NCBI GenBank assembly: GCA_013153955.1
Contig: JAADDM010000095.1
Span: 1 to 18,876 of the forward strand
Origin: Gammaproteobacteria bacterium
Lineage (GTDB): Bacteria; Pseudomonadota; Gammaproteobacteria; Thiomicrospirales; Thiomicrospiraceae
Length of the DNA: 18,876 nt
Direction: 5' to 3'
Shown: in pieces, positions 8,597 through 15,428 of the stretch
Layout: every line of letters begins with the position of its first letter
Position numbering within the stretch: position 1 is the first letter of the stretch
Position numbers and translations under genes: made by a program
The notes under the pieces: generated by a model
Seen by the model: only the letters and a program-made list of their open reading frames with translations
Database searches by the model: none
Told to the model about the DNA's origin: nothing

Positions 8597-9055
8597 ATGG
8601 CAACCAGAGTAGATCGTATGCAAAAACTGGTCGAGATAGCTGAGATAGAGCTCGATAAGGCTGCTCAAACCTTTGCTACCCTGCAAGCACAATATACCCA
8701 TGAAAATGAACAGTTGATCTCTCTAAAGCAGTACGCAGAGGAGTATGCTCAATCGCCAGTATCGGCATCTGTGAGCGAGTCTGTTATTCAGGTTCAAACT
8801 CGCCATGCCTTTGGTGAAAAGTTGCAACAAGCCGTTCAGACTCAAGTAATAAAGGTGGAACAGTTGGCTGAAACGGTTGATAAAGGACGTGAAATGTGGC
8901 TGGAAAAACGGGTTAGAGTAAAAGCATTAGAGGCTTTGTTGGTCAACATAAAAAGAGACATTACACGCATTTTGGATAAGCGTGAACAGGGCTTGTTAGA
9001 TGAACTCGCAGCGCGAGGGGTTTTGAAAAAATCGAAGGATCAGTCTCTATTTTAA
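8597..9055 (+). CDS. fliJ: Flagellar export chaperone/stalk protein FliJ
   Basis: 152 residues, almost entirely charged alpha-helix with heptad-like spacing, as expected for FliJ. FliJ is a two-stranded coiled coil that inserts into the FliI hexamer like the gamma subunit of F1 and contacts FlhA. The N-terminus (RVDRMQKLVEIAEIELDKAA) and the C-terminal helix (MWLEKRVRVKALEALL) follow the family pattern. There is no membrane segment or signal peptide. The start is ATG at 8597, nine bases after a strong AGGAGGG (8581-8587). It is the last gene of the fliE-J set; a sigma54-type site begins five bases after its stop codon. FliJ is poorly conserved, so the call relies on helix pattern, size and position. 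Confidence 0.92.
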   Translation: MATRVDRMQKLVEIAEIELDKAAQTFATLQAQYTHENEQLISLKQYAEEYAQSPVSASVSESVIQVQTRHAFGEKLQQAVQTQVIKVEQLAETVDKGREMWLEKRVRVKALEALLVNIKRDITRILDKREQGLLDELAARGVLKKSKDQSLF

Positions 9056-9059
9056 TAAT

Positions 9060-9075
9060 AGGCATGTATTTTGCT
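9060..9075 (+). promoter_or_regulatory. sigma54 (RpoN) promoter candidate for fliK and downstream genes
   Basis: AGGCAT, 5 nt, TTGCT: the same layout as the promoter before fliE, with GG at 9061-9062 and GC at 9073-9074 at correct spacing and only the first T replaced by A. It occupies the 61-bp gap between fliJ and fliK. The predicted start is near 9087, about 30 nt before the fliK ATG. Control by FleR or FleQ is inferred. Confidence 0.75.
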
Positions 9076-9116
9076 TTTCCTGAGTTAAATATAACCGCAA
9101 AAATGGGAAACCTATT

Positions 9117-10817
9117 ATGCTAGAAATCACACAAGAGACGACCAAAGAGCAAGCCCTGCTAGCGCAAGGAAAGGCCAAGGGCGATCTGAGTAGTGCATAT
9201 GGGCAAACTTTGCCTGAAGAGGAAAGTTTTTCTGGCTTGTTTAGTATGATGTTGGCAAGTGGCAGTCTTTCTGAAACATTATCTTCTGAGTCCGATTTTG
9301 GCTCAGCTAGCAGTGCGGAGATGTTTGGCCTGCCGGTGGCAAATTCTCAGCAGGGCAGTGGCCCTATTATGGGGTCAGAACTCTTGCATTTCGATGTAAC
9401 GAATACGCGGCGCCCAGAAGTGAGCGATCTTGTTTTGGCTGATGATTCTGTTTTACCCTCTTTGCAAGCCCATACTCAAACAGCCTATTTAAGCTTGCCA
9501 GCAGACGATTCTCTACTTGGCGAAATCGGTTTGCCAAGTGTGTTGGATGCGCGTTTTTCTGGCGAGCCTCTGTTAAGTGCGGTAGATGTTGCCAAGCAGC
9601 AAGCCAGCCTGACTCTTGAAGGGGCTCGCTCTTCTGGCCTCGTAAAAGAGCGGCAAACAGTTATCTCTGAGCAGGTTCTTATGGCATCAGATCAGCATAC
9701 GATGAGCGTGGTTGGTGAATCAATCCCTGCACTTGTATCGGAGAGTCCGACTGACTTATTTGAGAGTGATCGGGGTGTAATGACCGAATCTGAGTTACCG
9801 TCTATTGAGGCTTCTACTGCGCCAGCAGAGTGGATAGACGATAATTTTTTAGCGGAGCCCGCCTCTGTAGAATCCGAGTTTATGAATGCCTTTGGGTCAG
9901 CATCAAAGCTGGATGCCATTCCTGAATCCAGTGTTAAAGCGGGAGTTGATGCCTCGCTTGAACAGGCGGAACCTCTAAGTGAGATTAATGAAATTCAGTT
10001 GATGGGCGAGGCGGCTTTAGTGAACAATCCTACAACCGATCACGCGAAGGGTGCATTGAATCGTTCTGTACCTTCACAGGTCAATGTGACAGGTCAAAAC
10101 CCATTGGCAGGTCAGACGCATTGGGGCACTGCAAATGCAGATAGTTCAGGCTCGATGGGCGGGGGGCAATCCTCTTCACAACAAGGTCAGAATCAGCAGG
10201 GCCAGTCAACTGCACAGCAAAACATGATATTTACACAAACGGTCCAAGAGCAGCGCCAGCTCTCTATTGCACAGCAAGCTGCAGTTAAAGCTGGTGATGA
10301 GGCGATTTTAAAAGCCGATGGAAAGGATGCTTTAGTAGGGGCAGAGATTGCCTCTACGGAGCGACGAGGCGCTTTGCCTATAGGTTTGCAGGGCATTACA
10401 CAGCCGATTAAACACCCTCAATGGGGGCAAGCGCTTGGTCAGAGAGTTGTGTTTATGGCAAATAGTAATCTAAAACAAGCACAGATTACGTTAAACCCAG
10501 AAAAGCTGGGTCATATTCAGGTGGTGTTGCAGTTAGATAAAGACAATCAAATGAACGTCTCTCTGACGGCTCAAAACGGAACAACACGCGAAGCGATGGA
10601 GAGTGCCTTGCCTAAGTTGCGTGAGATGCTTGAGCAAGCTGGGGTTAACTTAGGTTCAATGGGTGTCAGTGACGAGCGCCAGTTTTCTGAATCACACGCA
10701 GAGCAACATGCGCATGATCAGGCACACTTAGATACACCAATTACTGAAGAAGCCTCTGAAGAAGAGCGTTTAACTACGATTAAAACAACCGATAATATTG
10801 TCGACTATTACGCTTAG
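9117..10817 (+). CDS. fliK: Flagellar hook-length control protein FliK
   Basis: 566 residues. FliK is exported during hook growth, acts as a molecular ruler, and its C-terminal domain then binds FlhB to switch export from hook to filament proteins. The N-terminal and central 430 residues are acidic, Ser/Ala/Glu-rich and of low complexity, with a Gln/Ser/Gly-rich stretch near 345-368, as expected for the extended ruler part. The conserved Flg_hook domain lies at about 440-525 and contains ITLNPEKLGHIQVVLQL followed by VSLTAQNGTTREAMES. It ends with a His/Glu-rich tail. The start is ATG at 9117 with a weak ribosome site (TGGGAAA). It is nine bases from the next gene, so the receptor-like gene can be read from the same transcript. 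Confidence 0.93.
   Translation: MLEITQETTKEQALLAQGKAKGDLSSAYGQTLPEEESFSGLFSMMLASGSLSETLSSESDFGSASSAEMFGLPVANSQQGSGPIMGSELLHFDVTNTRRPEVSDLVLADDSVLPSLQAHTQTAYLSLPADDSLLGEIGLPSVLDARFSGEPLLSAVDVAKQQASLTLEGARSSGLVKERQTVISEQVLMASDQHTMSVVGESIPALVSESPTDLFESDRGVMTESELPSIEASTAPAEWIDDNFLAEPASVESEFMNAFGSASKLDAIPESSVKAGVDASLEQAEPLSEINEIQLMGEAALVNNPTTDHAKGALNRSVPSQVNVTGQNPLAGQTHWGTANADSSGSMGGGQSSSQQGQNQQGQSTAQQNMIFTQTVQEQRQLSIAQQAAVKAGDEAILKADGKDALVGAEIASTERRGALPIGLQGITQPIKHPQWGQALGQRVVFMANSNLKQAQITLNPEKLGHIQVVLQLDKDNQMNVSLTAQNGTTREAMESALPKLREMLEQAGVNLGSMGVSDERQFSESHAEQHAHDQAHLDTPITEEASEEERLTTIKTTDNIVDYYA
10769..10795 (+). promoter_or_regulatory. Weak sigma28 (FliA)-like promoter before the mcp-motA-motB genes
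   Basis: ACCGATAA (10788-10795) matches the sigma28 -10 element GCCGATAA at 7 of 8 positions. It lies inside the 3' end of fliK, about 31 nt before the next start codon. The -35 side at standard spacing (TTTAACTA, 10769-10776) is a poor match to TAAAGTTT. The position fits late motility genes, but seven-of-eight -10 matches are expected several times by chance in a window this long. Confidence 0.35.
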
Positions 10818-10826
10818 GAGCATAAG

Positions 10827-11831
10827 ATGACTTTTTTAAATACGATGACTAAATGGGGTGCGGCAACCTTGGTGATGGCAAGCACTTCGGTCTTGGCAGA
10901 TTCGACCATTGCCGGGATGCCCCCACTAGGTTTTGCAGCAGTCTCAGTCATTGTGACAGCCGTAATTGTCGGGGCTTTGGTCTATCTCTTGTGGTGTAAT
11001 AAATCAGGGATCTGTGAACAGACGGGTTTGGTTGATGAGATTGATGCGATTGTGCGTTCAGAAGATTTTGCGACGACCGTAACCGCTGAAAATACAGACC
11101 CTAAGTTATTAAAAGCGATCAATGCTTTGTTAGAAGCGGCTTCAAATGGGATTACGATGCAGATGATTGAGAAATCTCAGGTTGAGTCTAAAGTCGCTGA
11201 TCTTGAAGCGCAAATGGAGGAGCTTAATGAGACCTTGGCAGCCTGTTACGCACAGCAAGCATCTGCCCCTGCTCCGATTGCTTCTTTTGATAATTCAGAG
11301 TTGATGAATTTATCTGATAAATTAGGCACTGTAGTTGACCAAGCCAATACCAGCTCAAATGAAGTGATGGTGGCTGCGGGCAGTGTGATTACTGAAGTCG
11401 GAGGGCTAACAGGAGATGTGACGCACGCTTCAGAGGTGATCAAGCACCTAGAAGAAGACAGTAATAATATCGGAACGGTACTTGTCTTAATTCGGGATAT
11501 TGCTGAACAGACTAATTTGCTGGCTCTTAATGCAGCCATCGAAGCTGCCCGAGCCGGTGAACATGGCCGCGGTTTTGCGGTAGTGGCAGATGAAGTTAGA
11601 ATTCTTGCAGGGAAAACTCAGCAAGCAACCACCGAAATTCAAAGTATTATTGAAGAGCTCCAACAGCGTGCCCGCAGTGCGGTGCAGGTAATGGAGAGCA
11701 GTCAGGATAGAGTGGGTAATACACAAAATCAGGCTGGGCTAGTCAGTGATATATTAAACGGTATTGTGACAAATCTTTCTGAGTTAAAATCAGCTCAGAA
11801 TGCACTTTCAAATGCCATTAGAAATAGTTAA
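10827..11831 (+). CDS. Membrane-anchored methyl-accepting-type signalling protein lacking a sensor domain
   Basis: 334 residues. The N-terminus looks like a signal peptide ending near Ala24. Only about ten residues separate it from a strong membrane helix (about 34-56), so no periplasmic ligand-binding domain is possible. Two cysteines (C57, C63) sit just inside the membrane. A degenerate HAMP-like stretch (about 66-118) and a coiled coil lead to the MCP signalling hairpin. Its tip (EQTNLLALNAAIEAARAGE, from 227) and GRGFAVVADEVR are intact, so contact with CheA/CheW looks possible. Only about 104 residues follow the tip, shorter than in 36-heptad receptors such as Tsr. No C-terminal CheR/CheB tethering pentapeptide is present. 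TAGGAG just upstream serves the ATG at 10827. It lies between fliK and motA. A role linking receptor signalling with the motor is speculation. Confidence 0.88.
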   Translation: MTFLNTMTKWGAATLVMASTSVLADSTIAGMPPLGFAAVSVIVTAVIVGALVYLLWCNKSGICEQTGLVDEIDAIVRSEDFATTVTAENTDPKLLKAINALLEAASNGITMQMIEKSQVESKVADLEAQMEELNETLAACYAQQASAPAPIASFDNSELMNLSDKLGTVVDQANTSSNEVMVAAGSVITEVGGLTGDVTHASEVIKHLEEDSNNIGTVLVLIRDIAEQTNLLALNAAIEAARAGEHGRGFAVVADEVRILAGKTQQATTEIQSIIEELQQRARSAVQVMESSQDRVGNTQNQAGLVSDILNGIVTNLSELKSAQNALSNAIRNS

Positions 11832-11886
11832 ACGTTTCGTTTTATAAGCTTGATTGAAGATAAGACAGACATAGAGTGAGTCAAAA

Positions 11887-12738
11887 ATGAAAGCAATCGT
11901 TGGTACATTAGTTGTTATTGCAACCTTATTGGGGGGGTATTTGCCTCACGGTAGCTTTGCCATATTGATTCAGCCGCTTGAGGTGGTCATTATTTGTGGT
12001 GGGGCGATTGGTGCTTACATTATCGCAAACCCCGGCTGGGTTGTTAAAGCGGGTTTTGCGGACAGCTTAGGACTTGCAAAACCTTCTCCGATTACGAAAG
12101 AGCTTTATATGGAGATGATTGGTTTACTGTTTAAAATATTTAATAAAGCGCGCCGAGAAGGTTTAATGTCGATTGAAGCGGATGTGGAAGATCCTCATGC
12201 AAGTGAGCTGTTTAACAGCGCCCCTTTAGTTGCCGCTGATCATCACGCTGTTGATTTTATTTGTGATTATTTGCGCCTAATGATCAGTGGTGCAAGCAAC
12301 CCTTATCAACTAGAAGATCTCATGATTTTAGAGTTGGATCTCCACCATCATGAAGCCTTGATGCCCAGTGGTGCAATTAAAAACGTTTCGGAAGGATTAC
12401 CTGCTTTTGGTATCGTTGCCGCCGTACTGGGGATCATCGTTACCATGAACTACCTAGATGCAGGGCCTTTAGAGATTGCCCATCACATGTCCGTTGCATT
12501 GGTTGGGACATTTCTCGGTATCTTGATTGCTTATGGCTTTATTGCGCCGATGTCAGCAGCATTAGCAGAGAGAGCGGAAGCGGGCAGTGCTTTTTATGGC
12601 GTGATTAAGACGGGCTTGATGGCTAATTTGAATGGCTATGCCCCTCAGGTTGCCGTTGAATTTGCCCGTAAAGCCATTCCGAGTCATGAACGCCCAACGT
12701 TTGCGGAAGTAGACGAATTCTTACAGAGTCAGAAGTAA
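11887..12738 (+). CDS. motA: Flagellar stator protein MotA
   Basis: 283 residues with four membrane helices (near 1-20, 30-48, 170-190 and 198-222) and a large cytoplasmic loop. It is the E. coli-like MotA type, in which five MotA surround two MotB and rotate to drive FliG. Key residues align with an offset of one: R89 and E97 match E. coli R90 and E98, which face FliG; P172 and P221 match P173 and P222 in the ion path. The motif FGIVAAVLGIIVTM and the C-terminal NGYAPQVAVEFARK are typical. Length and motifs favour proton-driven MotA over sodium-driven PomA, but the ion was not tested. The start is ATG at 11887, 55 nt after the receptor-like gene and 32 nt before motB. Confidence 0.96.
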   Translation: MKAIVGTLVVIATLLGGYLPHGSFAILIQPLEVVIICGGAIGAYIIANPGWVVKAGFADSLGLAKPSPITKELYMEMIGLLFKIFNKARREGLMSIEADVEDPHASELFNSAPLVAADHHAVDFICDYLRLMISGASNPYQLEDLMILELDLHHHEALMPSGAIKNVSEGLPAFGIVAAVLGIIVTMNYLDAGPLEIAHHMSVALVGTFLGILIAYGFIAPMSAALAERAEAGSAFYGVIKTGLMANLNGYAPQVAVEFARKAIPSHERPTFAEVDEFLQSQK

Positions 12739-12770
12739 CCTTATAAACCGCTAAAGTAGATGAAACTTCC

Positions 12771-13652
12771 ATGAGTGATGAACAGTCCATAATTATCAAA
12801 CGTTTGAATAAGTGCCCCCATGTTGCGCATGGCGGGGCATGGAAAATTGCGTTTGCGGATTTTATGACGGCTGCTATGGCTTTCTTCTTAATGCTTTGGG
12901 TGTTGGGTGGGGTCAATGATGAAGAGATGAAGGCCATGGCGGAATATTTTAGAGATCCGACGGTTATTGAGGCCTCTCCTTCAACTTTGGTTGAATCCAA
13001 AGAGGCTGGTCAGACTGCCGATGCAATGATTGATATGGGGGGCTTTAAAGATGCTCCGAAAGGCACCGAAGGAGATGACGACGGGTCAGGTAAAGCCAAT
13101 GAGACCGCGCAGCTGGAAGCGATGAAAGATGCACTTGAACAGAAAATTGAGGCCAGTGCAGCATTAAGCCAATTTAAAGAGCAGTTAAAAATTGATATCA
13201 CACCCAATGGGCTGCAAATTCAAATCCTAGATGACCGTAAGCGTCCAATGTTTGGTTCAGGGGTTGATATTCCTAAAGAGTACGCCGCAAACTTGCTAAG
13301 AGAGGTTGGATCGGTTTTAGCCAGTACCACAAATAAAATAAGTATCGCAGGGCATACTGACTCCTCTGGTTATCATGCGAGTTCTGAATATACCAACTGG
13401 GAGCTATCTGCCGATAGAGCAAATGCAGCCAGAAGGTTATTGCTGGATGGCGGAGTCAACTCCGACAGAATTGCTCAAGCAGTCGGAATGGCAGATACCA
13501 TCCCCTTTGATAAAGAAAATCCGTATAATCCAAGAAATAGGCGCATTAGTATTATTGTTTTAAATAAAGAAGCCGAGGAGCGGTTACGAAGTTTAAGCGA
13601 TGCCCCTCAAATTGAAGACCTGAGTGATCAAACGCTATTAACTGGGCATTAA
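12771..13652 (+). CDS. motB: Flagellar stator protein MotB
   Basis: 293 residues with the standard order. A short cytoplasmic N-terminus ends in GGAWKIAFADFMTAAMAF. One membrane helix (about 28-48) contains Asp30, the counterpart of the ion-binding E. coli Asp32. A periplasmic plug/linker (about 50-140) has an acidic Gly/Asp-rich patch. The OmpA-like peptidoglycan-binding domain (about 145-275) has IAGHTDSSG and the NPRNRRISI motif. It anchors the MotA-MotB stator to the cell wall. The start is ATG at 12771; the ribosome site is weak, so coupling to motA is likely. In many relatives motAB lie away from the fliK-fliL junction, so this location is noteworthy. Confidence 0.96.
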   Translation: MSDEQSIIIKRLNKCPHVAHGGAWKIAFADFMTAAMAFFLMLWVLGGVNDEEMKAMAEYFRDPTVIEASPSTLVESKEAGQTADAMIDMGGFKDAPKGTEGDDDGSGKANETAQLEAMKDALEQKIEASAALSQFKEQLKIDITPNGLQIQILDDRKRPMFGSGVDIPKEYAANLLREVGSVLASTTNKISIAGHTDSSGYHASSEYTNWELSADRANAARRLLLDGGVNSDRIAQAVGMADTIPFDKENPYNPRNRRISIIVLNKEAEERLRSLSDAPQIEDLSDQTLLTGH

Positions 13653-13744
13653 CTCAATAGGTCTGATTTATTGACCTCCTGATGTACGCTTGAGTAAAAG
13701 TAGATTACACTCTGTTTTGAGTGCCATTAACAAGTAAATGAAAA

Positions 13745-13751
13745 AAAAGGA
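13745..13751 (+). promoter_or_regulatory. Shine-Dalgarno site that decides the fliL start
   Basis: AAAAGGA lies seven bases before the ATG at 13759. An in-frame ATG at 13738 lies upstream but has no purine-rich site before it and would translate through this element. Confidence 0.6.
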
Positions 13752-13758
13752 TTTCACA

Positions 13759-14400
13759 ATGTCAGATGAAGAAGTGGTTGAAGCAAAAAAAAGTGGCGGT
13801 AAAGGTCTCGTCATTGCCCTGTTGGTTGTGGTTATTCTCTTGCTTGTTGGTGTGGGTGTACTTGTCTTTATGTTATTAGGGGCAAGTCATGATAAAGAAG
13901 GCGGTACAGCTGATGCTGAAGTTCATGCCGATGCGGCGCATGGCGACGAGGCAGCTGGAGATGCACACGGGGACGATCACGGGGACGATCACGGGGACGA
14001 TCACGGAGATGATGGACACGCAAAAAGCTACTCTCCAAAATATAAGCAGTTTGAACCCCCTGCACCAGAAACACCTCCTACATACTTCACGATGGATAAA
14101 TTTGTTGTAAATTTTAATGGCGATGGCAAGGCTAAGTTCTTGGCGGTAGACTTACAATTTATGTCTTATTATGTCCCTATTGTTGGGCCAGATGGGGAGA
14201 TGGAACACCTGAGACCTATTCTTAAAAATGATATTCAGCGCCTATTACGTAATCAATATTTTAGCGAGTTGGATAAGCCTGATGGGCCTGACCATTTAAG
14301 AGAAGAGATTCTAAAAGTGACTCGTAACGTGCTAGAAAAGCATAATATTTATCCCGATTTGCTAGAAGATGTCTACCTGACTCGTTTCGTTATGCAATAA
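13759..14400 (+). CDS. fliL: Flagellar basal body-associated protein FliL
   Basis: 213 residues from the preferred ATG at 13759; the in-frame ATG at 13738 would add seven residues, MKKKDFT. FliL is a single-pass inner-membrane protein whose periplasmic domain rings the stator and stabilises or activates MotAB. A short cytoplasmic N-terminus is followed by a membrane helix (about 16-41). The periplasmic linker is unusually rich in His and Asp and contains four perfect HGDD units (70-85). The conserved FliL domain follows (about 105-213): YFTMDKFVVNF, then a segment ending LTRFVMQ. Total length exceeds the common 150-180 residues because of the linker. The gene lies 106 nt after motB and eight bases before fliM. 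Confidence 0.93.
   Translation: MSDEEVVEAKKSGGKGLVIALLVVVILLLVGVGVLVFMLLGASHDKEGGTADAEVHADAAHGDEAAGDAHGDDHGDDHGDDHGDDGHAKSYSPKYKQFEPPAPETPPTYFTMDKFVVNFNGDGKAKFLAVDLQFMSYYVPIVGPDGEMEHLRPILKNDIQRLLRNQYFSELDKPDGPDHLREEILKVTRNVLEKHNIYPDLLEDVYLTRFVMQ
13966..14013 (+). repeat. Four tandem 12-bp units encoding HGDD in fliL
   Basis: CACGGGGACGAT occurs three times without change (13966-13977, 13978-13989, 13990-14001), followed by a fourth copy with two changes, CACGGAGATGAT (14002-14013). The period is in frame and encodes HGDD four times in the periplasmic linker of FliL. Identical DNA copies suggest recent slippage expansion; copy number may vary between strains. Confidence 0.97.
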
Positions 14401-14408
14401 GGTCAATT

Positions 14409-15428
14409 ATGGATGATATTCTAAGTCAAGATGAGGTTGATGCGCTTTTAAAGGGCATGGGGGGCGGTGATGTCGAAACAGAGGATGATGATGCCTCCGA
14501 TGGCGGCAATGCCAAAGTCTATGACTTTACCAACCAAGAACGTATTGTTCGTGGGCGTTTACCTGCACTTGATATAATCAATGAACGATTTGCACGTGGT
14601 TTTCAGCGCCATTTCAATGAGATGGTCATGTCGAGTGTAGAAGTGACAGCAGGTGAGGTGAAGATCATTAAAATGATCGACTATCTCCGAAACTTATTCG
14701 TGCCAACCAGCTTGAATATTTATCGAATTGAACCTTTGAATGGGGTTGCACTCTTTACTTTAGATTCCAAGTTGATCTTTACTGCCGTTGATATTTACTT
14801 TGGGGGAACTGGACTACTGCCCTTTAAAATTGAGGGGCGTGAATATACCCCTGTTGAAATGAGCATGGTTCGCAGCATTCTCGATATCAGTTCAGAAAAC
14901 CTAAGAAAAGCTTGGGGGCCTGTAATGGATATTGAGGTTGAGTATATGCATTCAGAGATGAACCCTAAGTTTGCGGGGATTGTTGATCCAACAGACATGA
15001 TTATAGTCAGTCAGATCAATGTTCGCTTTGAAGGAGTTGAAGGCCGAGTTGACATTGTTATGCCTTATGCGATGCTTGAGCCGATTCGAGACAAACTCGA
15101 AGAGGGTATGCAGAACCTTCAAGGTGAAAGTGATAATAGATGGTCTAGAACGCTAAAAGAAGAGTCTAAAAATATTGAAATAGAGTTAAGCGTGGACTTA
15201 ACAGAGCTGCAAATGAGTATGAGTGATTTGATGAAGATGGAGAAAGGGGATATTATCCCGATTGAAATGCCTGAACAAGTCGTTATTAGAGCAGAGGGGA
15301 TTGCGATTGTTCGTGGTGAATTAGGCGAGAGTAACTCTAAAAAGGCGGTTAAAATTCAAGATGTGTTACATCACCCCGCTTATCAAGAACGGACAATAGA
15401 GAATGTGAAGGAGTGGAATAATGAGTGA
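14409..15428 (+). CDS. fliM: Flagellar motor switch protein FliM
   Basis: 339 residues, full family length. FliM is the C-ring subunit that binds phosphorylated CheY and reverses rotation. The N-terminal CheY-binding peptide is clear (MDDILSQDEVDALLKGM). The CheC-like middle domain, which contacts FliG, contains DIYFGGTGLLPFKIEGREYT. The C-terminal SpoA domain (about 255-325) pairs with FliN and includes DLMKMEKGDIIPIEMPEQV. The start is ATG at 14409 with AAGG upstream. The last eight bases overlap fliN, a common arrangement that keeps the two C-ring subunits in ratio. Presence of the CheY-binding peptide means the motor is built to answer chemotaxis signals. Confidence 0.98.
   Translation: MDDILSQDEVDALLKGMGGGDVETEDDDASDGGNAKVYDFTNQERIVRGRLPALDIINERFARGFQRHFNEMVMSSVEVTAGEVKIIKMIDYLRNLFVPTSLNIYRIEPLNGVALFTLDSKLIFTAVDIYFGGTGLLPFKIEGREYTPVEMSMVRSILDISSENLRKAWGPVMDIEVEYMHSEMNPKFAGIVDPTDMIIVSQINVRFEGVEGRVDIVMPYAMLEPIRDKLEEGMQNLQGESDNRWSRTLKEESKNIEIELSVDLTELQMSMSDLMKMEKGDIIPIEMPEQVVIRAEGIAIVRGELGESNSKKAVKIQDVLHHPAYQERTIENVKEWNNE

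Noticed and set aside
11830..11842. Hairpin AAACG-TTT-CGTTT at the end of the receptor-like gene as a terminator
   Set aside because: Short AT-rich stem and only a brief T tract; it would be very weak, and motA follows closely on the same strand.
11829..11856. sigma28 promoter directly before motA starting at TAAACGTT
   Set aside because: The -10 region (GCTTGATT) does not match GCCGATAA at allowed spacing.
13408..13416. GCCGATAG inside motB as a sigma28 -10 element for fliL
   Set aside because: No -35 match, and it lies over 300 bp upstream inside coding sequence; similar chance hits occur in fliI and fliH.
13659..13677. Inverted repeat AGGTC/GACCT after motB as a terminator
   Set aside because: Stem of only five pairs with a nine-base loop and no T-run after it; readthrough into fliL cannot be excluded.
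13671..13700. sigma70-like promoter TTGACC-N18-TAAAAG before fliL
   Set aside because: The -10 box matches four of six and the spacing is one base long; such matches are common in moderate-GC DNA. Kept only as a weak possibility.
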